Source of the DNA: Bacteroidota bacterium
GTDB taxonomy: Bacteria; Bacteroidota; Bacteroidia; AKYH767-A; 2013-40CM-41-45
Assembly: GCA_026391945.1 (NCBI GenBank)
Contig: JAPLDA010000094.1
Location: 1 to 50,570, forward strand
Direction: 5' to 3'
Length of the DNA stretch: 50,570 nucleotides
The notes under the pieces are model-generated. The model searched no databases and was not told where the DNA came from. It saw only the letters and a program-made list of their open reading frames with translations. A program made the translations under genes and the position numbers. Shown here one piece after another: positions 8,988 through 17,259 of this stretch; the first letter of the stretch is position 1; the number at the start of each line of letters is the position of its first letter.

Positions 8988-9686
8988 TCAATGTCCGCTG
9001 CCACCCATACTTTTCATCAGTTCTTCCATGGTAGTGGTTTTATAATCTGCCGGAATCACGAACATCGAATCTTCCGTTTTGATTTCTTCAACCGAACGGC
9101 AGGTCATCTTCATGGCAAGGGTCGATTGCTTAACCTGGAATTCCATGAGAAAGCCGTCGATGGCCTCGAGCCCGGCAGAAGCTTTCCGGATGGAGTTCGG
9201 GGCCGTGATGTCTTTCGTAAACCACACATCAACCGAATTTACTTTTCCGGATTCGTCCTTCACCGTGAGGGTTGCTTTTTTGCAAAGATGACCGGCAATA
9301 GTTTTGGTTTCATCGGTTACCTGTACTTCGGGTTTCGGAATTCCTTTTTTCGATCTTAGTTTTGCAATGTCTTCTTTGGTCGTCCGGATAGCATATTTAC
9401 CATCCATCATGTTCATGAGCGTGGTGCTTTCTCCCAGTTTTCCGTTGGTAATGACGACGGTATTTCCCATGGCCATTTTAACTTCTGTCCGGCTCATGTC
9501 GCCTTTGAAATACATCACCGATTCGCCCGGCATCATCGCTAATCTTTCCTGGTCGATATCGGCATCTGGGTACGTGATATCAAACGTGGCCTTGCCTTCG
9601 CTGATTTTCTTTTGAGCAGAAGCCGTTTGGAAATGCACGGAGAAAAAAAGCGTGATCAATAACCCATGGATAATTTTTTTCATCAT
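8988..9686 (-). CDS. Exported DUF4412-like protein
   Basis: The product is 232 residues from the ATG at 9686 (a second ATG follows at once). The signal peptide has a hydrophobic core GLLITLFFSVHF and ends TASAQ. The mature part has the pattern of DUF4412 proteins: an early KATFDITYP strand, repeated methionine-rich MMDGKYA segments, a conserved pair of cysteines (GHLCKKATL, MTCRSVEEI), and VWFTKDI. The family is exported and of unknown function; an envelope or lipoprotein-carrier-like fold is often suspected. The longer frame to 9791 is rejected because a promoter-like TACATTTG lies inside it. Confidence 0.8.
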   Translation of the reverse strand: MMKKIIHGLLITLFFSVHFQTASAQKKISEGKATFDITYPDADIDQERLAMMPGESVMYFKGDMSRTEVKMAMGNTVVITNGKLGESTTLMNMMDGKYAIRTTKEDIAKLRSKKGIPKPEVQVTDETKTIAGHLCKKATLTVKDESGKVNSVDVWFTKDITAPNSIRKASAGLEAIDGFLMEFQVKQSTLAMKMTCRSVEEIKTEDSMFVIPADYKTTTMEELMKSMGGSGH

Positions 9687-9715
9687 TGGAAGTTTTAATG
9701 TGGTGAAGGAACGAT

Positions 9716-9723
9716 CAAATGTA
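9716..9723 (-). promoter_or_regulatory. Candidate -7 promoter element for the DUF4412 gene
   Basis: On the minus strand this reads TACATTTG, a perfect match to the Bacteroidota -7 form TAnnTTTG, 29 bases before the ATG at 9686. No clear TTG lies 19-21 bases upstream, so only half of the promoter is seen. Confidence 0.45.
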
Positions 9724-10008
9724 CACACAAATTTCATTACCATCGAATTGCTGTAAACCTTGCAGGGACTCACTTTGAATAAAATTGTCAAATTGTTTCT
9801 CGCAAGGGCGTGAAGAAATCTTAGCGCTCCGCGTGAAATTTATTTTTTTGAATTTGATTCACGCAGGGTTCGCAGGGGAAGATATTTTCAATTTCCATTC
9901 TCAGCGACCTGCGCGAAATAAATCAAATGGCGTTACTAACGTAAACTCTGTAGTGATTTATTTTGAAATACCGGATGCCGTCACCATTCGTAAATTCGTA
10001 TTCGTAAC
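9724..10008. other. Noncoding gap between convergent-facing ends, repeat-like
   Basis: There is no gene here. The arms GCGTGAA (9831-9837) and TTCACGC (9858-9864) form an imperfect hairpin inside DNA built of words such as CGCAAGGGCGTG, CGCAGGGTTCGCAGGG and ACCTGCGCGAAA. From 9963 a copy of the TTGAAATACCGGA repeat is followed by ATTCGTAAATTCGTATTCG. Both look like dispersed intergenic repeats. Confidence 0.5.
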
Positions 10009-11412
10009 TCAATACCCTAAAATCTTCAACATGCTTTTTGCACTTTGTTCTTTTGCAAAGAGCCGTGTGCTGATTTCGCCGTCTTCATCCTTATCAATGA
10101 TCACATGCTTAGGTGATGGGATCAGGCAATGCTGGATGCCGCCATAGCCGCCAAGACTTTCCTGGTACGCGCCGGTATGAAAAAAACCGATGAACAACGG
10201 ATTCTTGTTCAGCTCATCTTCTTTTGGAAGATACACCTGGTTCACATGCGATTCCGTATTGTAATAATCATCGCTGTCGCAGGTAAGCCCGCCGATGTTC
10301 ACACGGTTGTATTCCTTGTTCCAGTGGTTCACGGCAAGCAGAATGAACTTTTGTTTGATCCCCCACGTATCGGGAAGGGTGGTGATGAAGGAACTGTCAA
10401 TCATGTACCAAAGCTCGTTGTCGTTCTGCTGTTTCTGATCCATGATCGAGTAAAGAGTGGCGCCGCTTTCAGCCACGGTAAAACTTCCAAACTCGGTGAA
10501 GATATTCGGTTCCTGCACCCCTTTAGAGCGGCATGCCGACTTGATCTGCTTGATGATTTGCTCAGCCATGTATTCGTAGTCGTATTCAAAGCCCAGCGTT
10601 TTCCGGATGGGCCAGCCGCCGCCGATGTCGAATGAATCCAACTCCGGGCAGACTTTTTTCAGGTCGCAATACACGTCAATGCACTTGTTCAGTTCATTCC
10701 AGTAATACGCCGTGTCCTTGATGCCGGTGTTGATGAAAAAGTGCAGCATCTTCAACTGGAACTTCGGATTCTTTTTGATGTGCTTCAAATAGTAATCCTT
10801 GATTTCATCGTAGCGGATGCCGAGACGCGACGTGTAAAATTCAAAATTCGGTTCTTCTTCAGCGGCAATCCTGATCCCGAGTTTCACCTTCTTCCTGCCT
10901 TTTATTTTCTTTTCATACAACGGCAGTTCATGCATGTTGTCAAGAACGGGAATCACGTTCGTAAACCCGTTGTTGATGAGTTCGCTGATGTATTGAATGT
11001 ACTGAGGCCTTTTGTACCCGTTGCAGATGATGAAAACATCTTTGTCAATTTTTTTCTCCTTGTAAAGAGAGAGAATCAACGGGATGTCGAAGGCCGAAGA
11101 GGTCTCCAGGTGAACGTCATGTTTCAGGACTTCGTTGAGAACAAATGAAAAATGGGAGCTTTTTGTACAATAACAGTAGGTATAGCTGCCTTTGTAGTCT
11201 GACTTCGCAATGGCAACGTTGAAAATCCGTTTAGCTTTCTTAATTTGCGAACCTATTTTAGGAAGATACGTAATCTTCAACGGTGTTCCGTATTGCTTGA
11301 TGATTTCCATCAGATCAATTCCGTTAAAGTGAAGCTGGTTGTCGATGACTTCAAAACCTTCCTGTGGAAAGTAAAACGTTTGTTCGATCAGGTCGCGGTA
11401 GGTGTTCTTCAT
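10009..11412 (-). CDS. speA: Arginine decarboxylase, short SpeA-like form
   Basis: PLP-dependent fold III decarboxylase, expected to convert arginine to agmatine and CO2 for polyamine synthesis in the cytosol. The product is 467 residues from the ATG at 11412. The PLP lysine is most likely Lys84 in YCTKSSH. Other marks are ICNGYKRPQYIQ near 129-140, a motif typical of SpeA, the glycine-rich FDIGGGWP at 261-268, and TEFGSFTVAESGA near 306-318. It lacks the large inserted domain that makes E. coli SpeA about 658 residues, as is usual in Bacteroidota. It is divergent from arginase, with 183 bases between starts. Another fold III decarboxylase specificity cannot be fully excluded. Confidence 0.85.
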   Translation of the reverse strand: MKNTYRDLIEQTFYFPQEGFEVIDNQLHFNGIDLMEIIKQYGTPLKITYLPKIGSQIKKAKRIFNVAIAKSDYKGSYTYCYCTKSSHFSFVLNEVLKHDVHLETSSAFDIPLILSLYKEKKIDKDVFIICNGYKRPQYIQYISELINNGFTNVIPVLDNMHELPLYEKKIKGRKKVKLGIRIAAEEEPNFEFYTSRLGIRYDEIKDYYLKHIKKNPKFQLKMLHFFINTGIKDTAYYWNELNKCIDVYCDLKKVCPELDSFDIGGGWPIRKTLGFEYDYEYMAEQIIKQIKSACRSKGVQEPNIFTEFGSFTVAESGATLYSIMDQKQQNDNELWYMIDSSFITTLPDTWGIKQKFILLAVNHWNKEYNRVNIGGLTCDSDDYYNTESHVNQVYLPKEDELNKNPLFIGFFHTGAYQESLGGYGGIQHCLIPSPKHVIIDKDEDGEISTRLFAKEQSAKSMLKILGY

Positions 11413-11468
11413 TTGGCGTTTGGATAGTTCGGTGAAGTTGGTTTCGTAAAGATAAGAATTCGGAATGT

Positions 11469-11476
11469 CAAAAATA
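11469..11476 (-). promoter_or_regulatory. Possible -7 element for the arginine decarboxylase gene
   Basis: Read on the minus strand: TATTTTTG, matching TAnnTTTG, 57 bases before the ATG at 11412. No TTG at 19-21 bases upstream was found. A weak call. Confidence 0.3.
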
Positions 11477-11595
11477 GTAATAAAGTAATTGAGTCGGATA
11501 GAAAATATTGTAGGAATGTAAGTGCCTCGGATTATCATTGATTCATTCAACCCGGGTTCATTGGAATCATAAAGATCGGCGAATTAAAACTCTCA

Positions 11596-12546
11596 ATGAG
11601 TATGAAAAAAGTAAAAATCATAGAAGTCAAATCGGAGATCGGAGCCGGTACCCGCGGTGCCAGCATGGGTGTAGATGCGATCAAGATTGCAGCTCTCGAT
11701 TATGGAAGCAACCTGTTTCATAAGATTGACACCATCGAAGTGGCTACGGAAAACAAATTGCTTTTCGAATCAACCGGAAGCCCGTATGCAAAACGGGTCA
11801 AGGGTGTGTATACCATGTACGAGCGCGTATCCAATGCCGTACGGACTTCCCTCAAGAACAATGAATTTCCGTTGGTACTGGCGGGCGATCACAGCACGGC
11901 AGGAGCAACCATATCCGGCATTCGTATCGCATACCCTCGTCAACGTCTCGGTGTGATCTGGATTGATGCTCACGCCGATCTTCATTCTCCCTGGACTACT
12001 CCTTCGGGGAACATGCATGGCATGCCGTTGTCGGCAGTTCTGGGCGAGGACAATCAAAGCAATAAAATGAACAAGCCCGATAAGGATACGCTTGAATGGT
12101 GGAATAAGATCAAACGCATCGGGAATATTTATCCTAAAATTGACTGGTCCGACCTCGTTTACATAGGCCTTCGTGATGTAGAACCGGAAGAGTCGTACCT
12201 GCTGAAAAAGCATAAAGTAAAAATCTTCAGTACGAACGAAGTGAAGAGAAACGGTGTGGAGAAGATCGCACGGGATACGCTGGCTCACCTGAGCCGCTGC
12301 CAGCTGATCTACATTTCATTCGATGTGGATTCCATGGATTCCTCGATCAGCAAAGGAACCGGGACACCGGTGCGGAATGGCATCACCGAAAAAGAAGCCG
12401 GCAGTTTACTCGTGCGGTTGATTCAGAACGAAAAAGTCTGCTGTTTCGAAGTGGCAGAAGTAAATCCTACCCTCGACAAAGAAAACCTGATGGCTGAGAA
12501 TACCTTCGAAATTCTTCAACGCGTCGTCAGCCAGATCACCTATTAA
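11596..12546 (+). CDS. Arginase family ureohydrolase, probable arginase
   Basis: Binuclear manganese hydrolase, expected to split arginine into ornithine and urea in the cytosol. The 316-residue product shows the metal-site motifs in order: GDHS at 97-100, DAHADLH at 124-130, and SFDVDSMD at 241-248, plus EVAEVNP near 285-291. The loop TPSGNMHGMPLS at 135-146 is the arginine-binding loop of true arginases (S/T-G-N-x-H-G), which favours arginase over agmatinase or formimidoylglutamase. The usual GGDHS is AGDHS here. An alternative start at 11602 loses two residues. argS follows 26 bases on, and the arginine decarboxylase gene is divergent upstream, so the three genes share arginine as substrate. 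Confidence 0.85.
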   Translation: MSMKKVKIIEVKSEIGAGTRGASMGVDAIKIAALDYGSNLFHKIDTIEVATENKLLFESTGSPYAKRVKGVYTMYERVSNAVRTSLKNNEFPLVLAGDHSTAGATISGIRIAYPRQRLGVIWIDAHADLHSPWTTPSGNMHGMPLSAVLGEDNQSNKMNKPDKDTLEWWNKIKRIGNIYPKIDWSDLVYIGLRDVEPEESYLLKKHKVKIFSTNEVKRNGVEKIARDTLAHLSRCQLIYISFDVDSMDSSISKGTGTPVRNGITEKEAGSLLVRLIQNEKVCCFEVAEVNPTLDKENLMAENTFEILQRVVSQITY

Positions 12547-12572
12547 ACCAGCAGTTCAAAGCAATTGAAAAT

Positions 12573-14390
12573 ATGATGAATGTTTTTTTTGAAGGAGCAT
12601 TAAAGAGCGGCGTTTCGGATTCGCTGAAGAGCCTTTATGGCATGGAGGCAGGTATTGATTCCATTCATTTCCAGGAAACGAAAAAAGAATTTGAGGGTGA
12701 TGTGACGCTGGTGACTTTTCCGTTTATCAAATCTTCCAAAAAATCTCCGGAAGAGACCGGCAAGGAAATCGGGAAATACCTCGAAGAAAAAACGAACTTC
12801 ATCGCTTCCTTCAATGTTGTAAAAGGGTTTTTGAACCTGGTGATAACAGAGGAATTCTGGAAAAATTTTTTTCTCACCGTGTCGGCCGATCCTTCATGGC
12901 TGTTTGATCCAACAAAGAACGAAACTCTTTCGCGTGGAAAGAAATTCCTGATGGTTGAATATTCTTCTCCGAACACCAACAAGCCGCTTCATCTCGGTCA
13001 TGTGAGAAATAACCTGCTGGGATATTCAGTCGCCGGGATCCTCGAAGCCGCCGGCCATCGCGTGATGAAGGTCAACCTGGTAAATGACCGCGGAGTTCAT
13101 ATCTGCAAATCGATGCTGGCCTGGAAAAAATTCGGGCATGGAGAAACACCGGAATCCTCCGGCATGAAAGGCGATCATCTCGTCGGTAAATATTATGTTT
13201 TGTACGACAGGAAGTACAAGGAAGAAGTGGAGCACCTGGTGAACAAAGGAACTGTGCGTGAAGAAGCGGAAAAGAAAGCTCCGCTTCAACTTGAAATCCA
13301 GGACATGCTCAGGAAGTGGGAAGCCGGCGACAAAGAAACGCTTGACCTCTGGAACCTGATGAACGGATGGGTATACAAAGGTTTTGATGTCACCTACAAA
13401 AAACTGGGTGTTGGTTTTGATAAAATGTATTATGAATCCAACGTGTATCTCCTCGGAAAAAAAATTGTGGAAGAAGGAGAGGAGAAAAAAGTTTTCTTTC
13501 GGAAAGAAGATGGCTCGGTATGGGTTGACCTCACGGATGTCGGACTGGATCAGAAACTTTTATTGCGCGGCGATGGAACTTCCGTTTACATCACGCAGGA
13601 TCTCGGAACAGCGCAGCTTCGCTTCGATGAATTCCCCGGCCTTGACCAGTTGATTTATGTAGTTGGTAATGAACAGGAATATCATTTCAAAGTCCTGAAG
13701 GAAATTTTCAAAAAGCTGAAACGCCCGTGGGTAGATGGCCTGTTCCATCTTTCTTACGGAATGGTGGATCTCCCTTCAGGTAAAATGAAATCGCGCGAAG
13801 GCACCGTGGTGGATGCTGATGACCTCATCAAAGAAATTACAGAAGAAGCGGAGATGACCACCAAAGCGCTTGGCAAACTGGATGATTTTGATTCCGAAGA
13901 AGCAAAACACCTGTATCATGTGATTGGCATGGGAGCATTGAAATATTTTATTCTGAAAGTGGATCCGAAAAAACGCATGTTGTTTAACCCGGCTGAAAGC
14001 ATTGATTTCAATGGACACACCGGGCCGTTTGTTCAGTACACGTTTGCGCGCATCCGTTCGGTGATGAGAAAAGGGGAGAACGTGAATTTTTCGGTTTCTT
14101 TATCTTTACAAAACATCAGGATGACGAAAGAAGAAAAACACCTTGTTCGGTTGATTTACAATTATCCTTCTGTTGCTTCTGAAGCTGCAGCCGGACTCAG
14201 CCCGGCTTTGATAGCCAATTATGTGTATGAACTGGCAAAGGCCTTCAATCATTTTTATCATGATCATGTGATCGTGGATGAAGCAGCGATGGAACTTTCT
14301 GTTTTTCGCCTGCAACTGTCTGCACTCACCGCCGCCGTCATCAGCAGGAGCATGAACATGCTGGGAATCGAAGTACCTGAAAAAATGTAG
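12573..14390 (+). CDS. argS: Arginyl-tRNA synthetase
   Basis: Class I synthetase that charges tRNA-Arg with arginine. The 605-residue product has an N-terminal additional domain (about 1-115), the HIGH-type motif PNTNKPLHLGHVRNN with HLGH at 140-143, and a KMSKS-type loop GKMKSREG at 403-410. The C-terminal DALR anticodon-binding domain starts near 480 (GPFVQYTFARIRSVMR). The start is one of two consecutive ATGs (12573, 12576). It lies 26 bases after arginase on the same strand, so cotranscription is likely. Length and motifs match the family. Confidence 0.96.
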   Translation: MMNVFFEGALKSGVSDSLKSLYGMEAGIDSIHFQETKKEFEGDVTLVTFPFIKSSKKSPEETGKEIGKYLEEKTNFIASFNVVKGFLNLVITEEFWKNFFLTVSADPSWLFDPTKNETLSRGKKFLMVEYSSPNTNKPLHLGHVRNNLLGYSVAGILEAAGHRVMKVNLVNDRGVHICKSMLAWKKFGHGETPESSGMKGDHLVGKYYVLYDRKYKEEVEHLVNKGTVREEAEKKAPLQLEIQDMLRKWEAGDKETLDLWNLMNGWVYKGFDVTYKKLGVGFDKMYYESNVYLLGKKIVEEGEEKKVFFRKEDGSVWVDLTDVGLDQKLLLRGDGTSVYITQDLGTAQLRFDEFPGLDQLIYVVGNEQEYHFKVLKEIFKKLKRPWVDGLFHLSYGMVDLPSGKMKSREGTVVDADDLIKEITEEAEMTTKALGKLDDFDSEEAKHLYHVIGMGALKYFILKVDPKKRMLFNPAESIDFNGHTGPFVQYTFARIRSVMRKGENVNFSVSLSLQNIRMTKEEKHLVRLIYNYPSVASEAAAGLSPALIANYVYELAKAFNHFYHDHVIVDEAAMELSVFRLQLSALTAAVISRSMNMLGIEVPEKM

Positions 14391-14405
14391 CCAATCAATT
14401 TCAAT

Positions 14406-15059
14406 TTGTTCACGCGCAAAATTTTTATTTTTATTTTGATATTGCTGGCAGGCCTTACCAGTTATGGATATTTTCATTTTTATGAAAAGGAACACGTCGG
14501 ACTTTCTGAAGAGGTGATTCGTGAAAAGTGGAGCCGGGCCAAACCGGATATTTCCGGGTTGCGCAGCGGCGATTTGATTTTCCGGCATGGAAGGGGAGCC
14601 ATCAGCAACATGCTCATGGCCATGTCGCAGCGTGAAAGCAAATACTCGCATGCCGGTATCATTCATAAAGAAAATGAAAAGGTGTTCGTGTATCATGCCA
14701 TCGGCGGTGAAGAAAATATCAGTAACAAACTCAGGAAAGATCCGTTGGAAGTGTTTTGCAATCCGAACGATGTTCATGCATTTGGAATTTACCGTCTCGA
14801 CCTGGATGCAGGTCAGTTGCTTGAATTGGATTCGCTTGCTGAAATGTATTATACGTCAGGATTGGAATTCGATACAAAGTTTGACCTGTCGACAGATGCA
14901 AAAATGTACTGTTCCGAGTTTGTTTACAAATTGATTTCACGCGTTGCTCACAATGAAAATTATTTATCTTTGTCCGCCGTTTCAGGAATGAAATATGTTG
15001 CCTGCGACAACCTTTATCTGAATACACACAGTAGATTTATTTATTCATACAATTATTAA
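14406..15059 (+). CDS. YiiX-type NlpC/P60-like cysteine hydrolase
   Basis: The product is 217 residues from a TTG start (no early in-frame ATG), 15 bases after argS. One N-terminal hydrophobic segment (about 5-20) suggests an exported or inner-membrane-anchored protein. The body has the permuted papain-like pattern of the YiiX/YebB (DUF830) group: GDLIFRHG at 55-62, a histidine in YSHAGIIH (His82), and a cysteine in MYCSEFVYKL (Cys169). These would be the catalytic pair, with the order reversed compared with classic NlpC/P60 enzymes. The substrate is unknown; members of this group may cleave amide or ester bonds in envelope material. A promoter for the next gene lies inside its 3' end. Confidence 0.8.
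   Translation: MFTRKIFIFILILLAGLTSYGYFHFYEKEHVGLSEEVIREKWSRAKPDISGLRSGDLIFRHGRGAISNMLMAMSQRESKYSHAGIIHKENEKVFVYHAIGGEENISNKLRKDPLEVFCNPNDVHAFGIYRLDLDAGQLLELDSLAEMYYTSGLEFDTKFDLSTDAKMYCSEFVYKLISRVAHNENYLSLSAVSGMKYVACDNLYLNTHSRFIYSYNY
14944..14972 (+). promoter_or_regulatory. Promoter for the DUF4878 lipoprotein gene, inside the YiiX gene
   Basis: TTG at 14944-14946, an 18-base spacer, and TATCTTTG at 14965-14972 match the Bacteroidota form TTG-N19/21-TAnnTTTG closely. Transcription would start near 14979 and give a leader of about 100 bases before the ATG at 15079. Confidence 0.5.
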
Positions 15060-15078
15060 CCACCCTAAAAAACACAAA

Positions 15079-15537
15079 ATGAAAAATTTAATGAAAGCTG
15101 CAACTGTTGTCCTCGTTGCTTTTATGATGGCATGCTCCGGGGGAGGAGACACTCCTAAAGCAGTCGCTGAAAATTTCCTCAAGTCCTACTCGAAACTTGA
15201 TTTTGACGGAGCTAAAAAATATGGCACCGAAGAGACCGGTAAATTGCTTGATATGATGAGCAGTTTAACGAAGATGATGCCTGACTCAGCAAAGAAAGAA
15301 GTGAAAACAGAAATCACAGCTGAGAAAGTGGATGGCGACAAAGCTACCGTTACTTACAAAGAAGCCGGGAAAGACGGTGACCAGACGCTTAACCTCGTGA
15401 AAGTGGACGGAAAATGGAAAGTAGCCATGAGCAAAGACGGAATGAATGGCGGCTCGGGAGCGGGTGGCATGGATTCCGGTGCGACTACCATGGATTCAAC
15501 TGCAAGCGCTGCTTCTGCTGATACTACGAAGAAGTAA
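15079..15537 (+). CDS. DUF4878-like lipoprotein
   Basis: A 152-residue small lipoprotein: a hydrophobic leader MKAATVVLVAFMMAC with Cys19 as the likely lipidated residue, followed by a Ser/Gly linker. The folded part (about 25-115) has the NTF2-like pattern of DUF4878: AVAENFLKSYSKLDFDGAKKY, then TAEKVDGDKATVTY and LVKVDGKWKVAM. The last 35 residues are a low-complexity Gly/Ser/Thr/Ala tail ending DTTKK. It probably sits in the outer or inner membrane facing the periplasm. Function unknown. An intrinsic terminator follows directly. Confidence 0.85.
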   Translation: MKNLMKAATVVLVAFMMACSGGGDTPKAVAENFLKSYSKLDFDGAKKYGTEETGKLLDMMSSLTKMMPDSAKKEVKTEITAEKVDGDKATVTYKEAGKDGDQTLNLVKVDGKWKVAMSKDGMNGGSGAGGMDSGATTMDSTASAASADTTKK

Positions 15538-15560
15538 TTAATTTTTTTAGTTCAAAAAAT

Positions 15561-15588
15561 GCCCGGTCTCTCCGGGCGTTTTTTTTTG
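15561..15588 (+). terminator. Intrinsic terminator of the DUF4878 gene
   Basis: GCCCGG (15561-15566), loop TCTCT, CCGGGC (15572-15577), then a G and a long T-run. It lies 23 bases past the stop. Confidence 0.85.
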
Positions 15589-15599
15589 CCGTAATGCCA

Positions 15600-15635
15600 C
15601 AAAAAAAATCCTCCTTTAACAGGGAGGATTTTTAT
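15600..15635 (-). terminator. Terminator of the Hc1-like gene, possibly bidirectional
   Basis: AATCCTCC (15607-15614) pairs with GGAGGATT (15623-15630), flanked by an A-run on one side and a T-run on the other. On the minus strand it lies about 24 bases after the stop at 15659. Confidence 0.75.
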
Positions 15636-15658
15636 TTCAAATACTTTAAAAGAAAGGA

Positions 15659-15835
15659 TCAATCAGACTTCTTAATCGACTGAACTGCATCACGCATTTC
15701 CTGGCATGCGCGTTTGATGTCCTGTAACCCTTTACGAACGCGGGTACCGGCTGCTGCATTTCCTTTCTCTGAAAACTTAAGTACGTCTTCTTCAATAGCT
15801 GCTACAAGCTGTTTGATTTTTTCGTATTCTTTCAT
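15659..15835 (-). CDS. Hc1-like histone H1 family protein, 58 residues
   Basis: This small basic DNA-binding-type protein is short enough to be missed by length cut-offs. From the ATG at 15835 the frame reads MKEYEKIKQLVAAIEEDVLK, then FSEKGNAAAGTRVRKGLQDI, and ends AVQSIKKSD before TGA. This matches the short histone H1-like Hc1 family of Bacteroidota, with its conserved GNxAAGTRxRKxxQ(D/E)IK core and a length of about 58 residues. Such proteins are thought to bind and compact the nucleoid. It has one cysteine (Cys44). A terminator lies just after it. It is a single-gene unit between two other transcripts. Confidence 0.88.
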   Translation of the reverse strand: MKEYEKIKQLVAAIEEDVLKFSEKGNAAAGTRVRKGLQDIKRACQEMRDAVQSIKKSD

Positions 15836-15953
15836 CGTGTTTTGGGATTTGATTAGTTGTTGAAATTAGAAATTATGGATTGATTAATTGTTAAAGTGAT
15901 CCGTTTAAGATGTTTCGAAGTGACGAATGTAATATGAATTTACAAATCTGCAA

Positions 15954-17195
15954 TTAAAATGACGCAATTTTATCGGATGCATATTCCCCGGCTTTTAACC
16001 TGGTATAGGCTTTCCGGAATGCCTGGATGGTATAGTTCACATCTTCCAGGGTATGAACGGCTGTCGGAATCAAACGCAAAATAATGATTCCTTTTGGAAC
16101 GACCGGGTAGATCACAGCCGAACAAAAGATGTCATCGTTTTCACGTAAGTCGTAAATCAGGTTGGTAGCCTCACCAACGGTTCCGTTCAGGTAAACCGGC
16201 GTTACGGGCGATTGCGTTTTACCGATTTCAAAGCCGGCATCCTTTAATCCTTTCTGCAGGGCATGAACAATCTTCCATAAATTATTCTTCAGTTCGGGTT
16301 GTGTCCTGAGTAACTCCAGTCTTTTCCTGGCACCGACCACCAATGCCATCGGGTTGCTCTTGGCAAAGATCTGTGATCGCATATTATACCGGAGATATTC
16401 CACTACCTGCTCTGAACTGGCTATAAATCCACCGATCAGGGCCATCGATTTTGCAAAGGTGCCAAAGTAAATATCTATTTCATCCTGAACACCTAATTCT
16501 TCACCGGTACCGGCGCCGGTTTTTCCCATCGTGCCAAATCCATGAGCATCATCCACGAAAAGTCGAAACTGGAATTTCTTTTTGAGGGCAACAATTTCTT
16601 TTAGCTTACCCATGTCGCCACTCATACCGAAGACACCTTCGGTAAGCAACAGGATGGAACCGCCGGACTCTTCCACTATTTTAGTGGCACGTTCCAACTG
16701 CTTCTCGCAGTTGGCAATATCATTATGAGGATAAACAAATCGTTTCCCCATGTGTAGCCGCACACCGTCGATGATACAGGCATGGCTTTCAGAATCATAA
16801 ACGATTACGTCATGCCGGTCAACGAGGCAATCGATGGCTGAAACCATTCCCTGGTAACCATAATTCAGCAGGATGGCATCTTCCTTACTTTCGAATTCAG
16901 CAAGTTCGGATTCCAGCTGTTCATGAAGGTTTGAATTTCCTGACATCATGCGGGCGCCCATAGGCGAAGCAAAACCGTATTCGGCAGCAGCAGCGGCGTC
17001 AGTTTTTCTGACTTCCGGATGATTGGCTAAACCCAGGTAGTTATTCAAACTCCAGATTAACTTTTCCTTCCCCCTGAAAACCATCCGCGTTCCAATATCT
17101 CCTTCCAGTTTTGGAAAAGTAAAATAGCCATGCGAGTCTTTGGCATGTTGCCCGATGGGGCCACGGTCTTTTAGTATTTTATCGAATAAGTCCAC
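15954..17195 (-). CDS. Alpha-oxoamine synthase (serine palmitoyltransferase or cysteate acyltransferase type)
   Basis: PLP enzyme that condenses an amino acid with an acyl-CoA or acyl-ACP. From the GTG at 17195 the product is 413 residues and begins MDLFDKILKDRGPIGQ, where related Bacteroidota proteins begin. Motifs: NNYLGLANHPEV near 51-62, SHAC at 137-140 (the PLP-stacking histidine), VDDAHGFG at 214-221, and the PLP lysine in TFAKS (Lys249). The family includes serine palmitoyltransferase, cysteate acyltransferase for sulfonolipids, 2-amino-3-ketobutyrate ligase and 8-amino-7-oxononanoate synthase. In this phylum a sphingolipid or sulfonolipid role is the likeliest; no biotin genes lie nearby. 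An ATG at 17240 adds 15 residues but would lie almost at the predicted transcript start. Confidence 0.82.
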   Translation of the reverse strand: MDLFDKILKDRGPIGQHAKDSHGYFTFPKLEGDIGTRMVFRGKEKLIWSLNNYLGLANHPEVRKTDAAAAAEYGFASPMGARMMSGNSNLHEQLESELAEFESKEDAILLNYGYQGMVSAIDCLVDRHDVIVYDSESHACIIDGVRLHMGKRFVYPHNDIANCEKQLERATKIVEESGGSILLLTEGVFGMSGDMGKLKEIVALKKKFQFRLFVDDAHGFGTMGKTGAGTGEELGVQDEIDIYFGTFAKSMALIGGFIASSEQVVEYLRYNMRSQIFAKSNPMALVVGARKRLELLRTQPELKNNLWKIVHALQKGLKDAGFEIGKTQSPVTPVYLNGTVGEATNLIYDLRENDDIFCSAVIYPVVPKGIIILRLIPTAVHTLEDVNYTIQAFRKAYTRLKAGEYASDKIASF

Positions 17196-17219
17196 AGTGC
17201 TTTCTGAATAACAATCATT

Positions 17220-17240
17220 ATGGCAATTTAAAATTGCCAT
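17220..17240. promoter_or_regulatory. 21-bp palindrome at the 5' end of the oxoamine synthase transcript
   Basis: The arms ATGGCAATTT and AAATTGCCAT are perfectly complementary around one central base. It sits 12 bases downstream of the candidate -7 element at 17252-17259. It may be an operator for a dimeric regulator, or a 5' hairpin in the mRNA. Confidence 0.55.
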
Positions 17241-17251
17241 TGGGTAAAAGA

Positions 17252-17259
17252 CAAAAGTA
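17252..17259 (-). promoter_or_regulatory. Candidate -7 promoter element for the oxoamine synthase gene
   Basis: On the minus strand this reads TACTTTTG, matching TAnnTTTG. A TTTG ends 18 bases upstream. The start of transcription would be near 17246, leaving about 50 bases before the GTG at 17195 but only about 5 before the ATG at 17240. Confidence 0.5.

Noticed and set aside
9687-9791. A longer start for the DUF4412 gene at 9791.
   Set aside because: A promoter-like TACATTTG lies inside the extension and the signal peptide starts at 9686.
10129-10635. A 168-residue plus-strand frame opposite the arginine decarboxylase.
   Set aside because: Antisense shadow; the decarboxylase motifs on the other strand are unmistakable.
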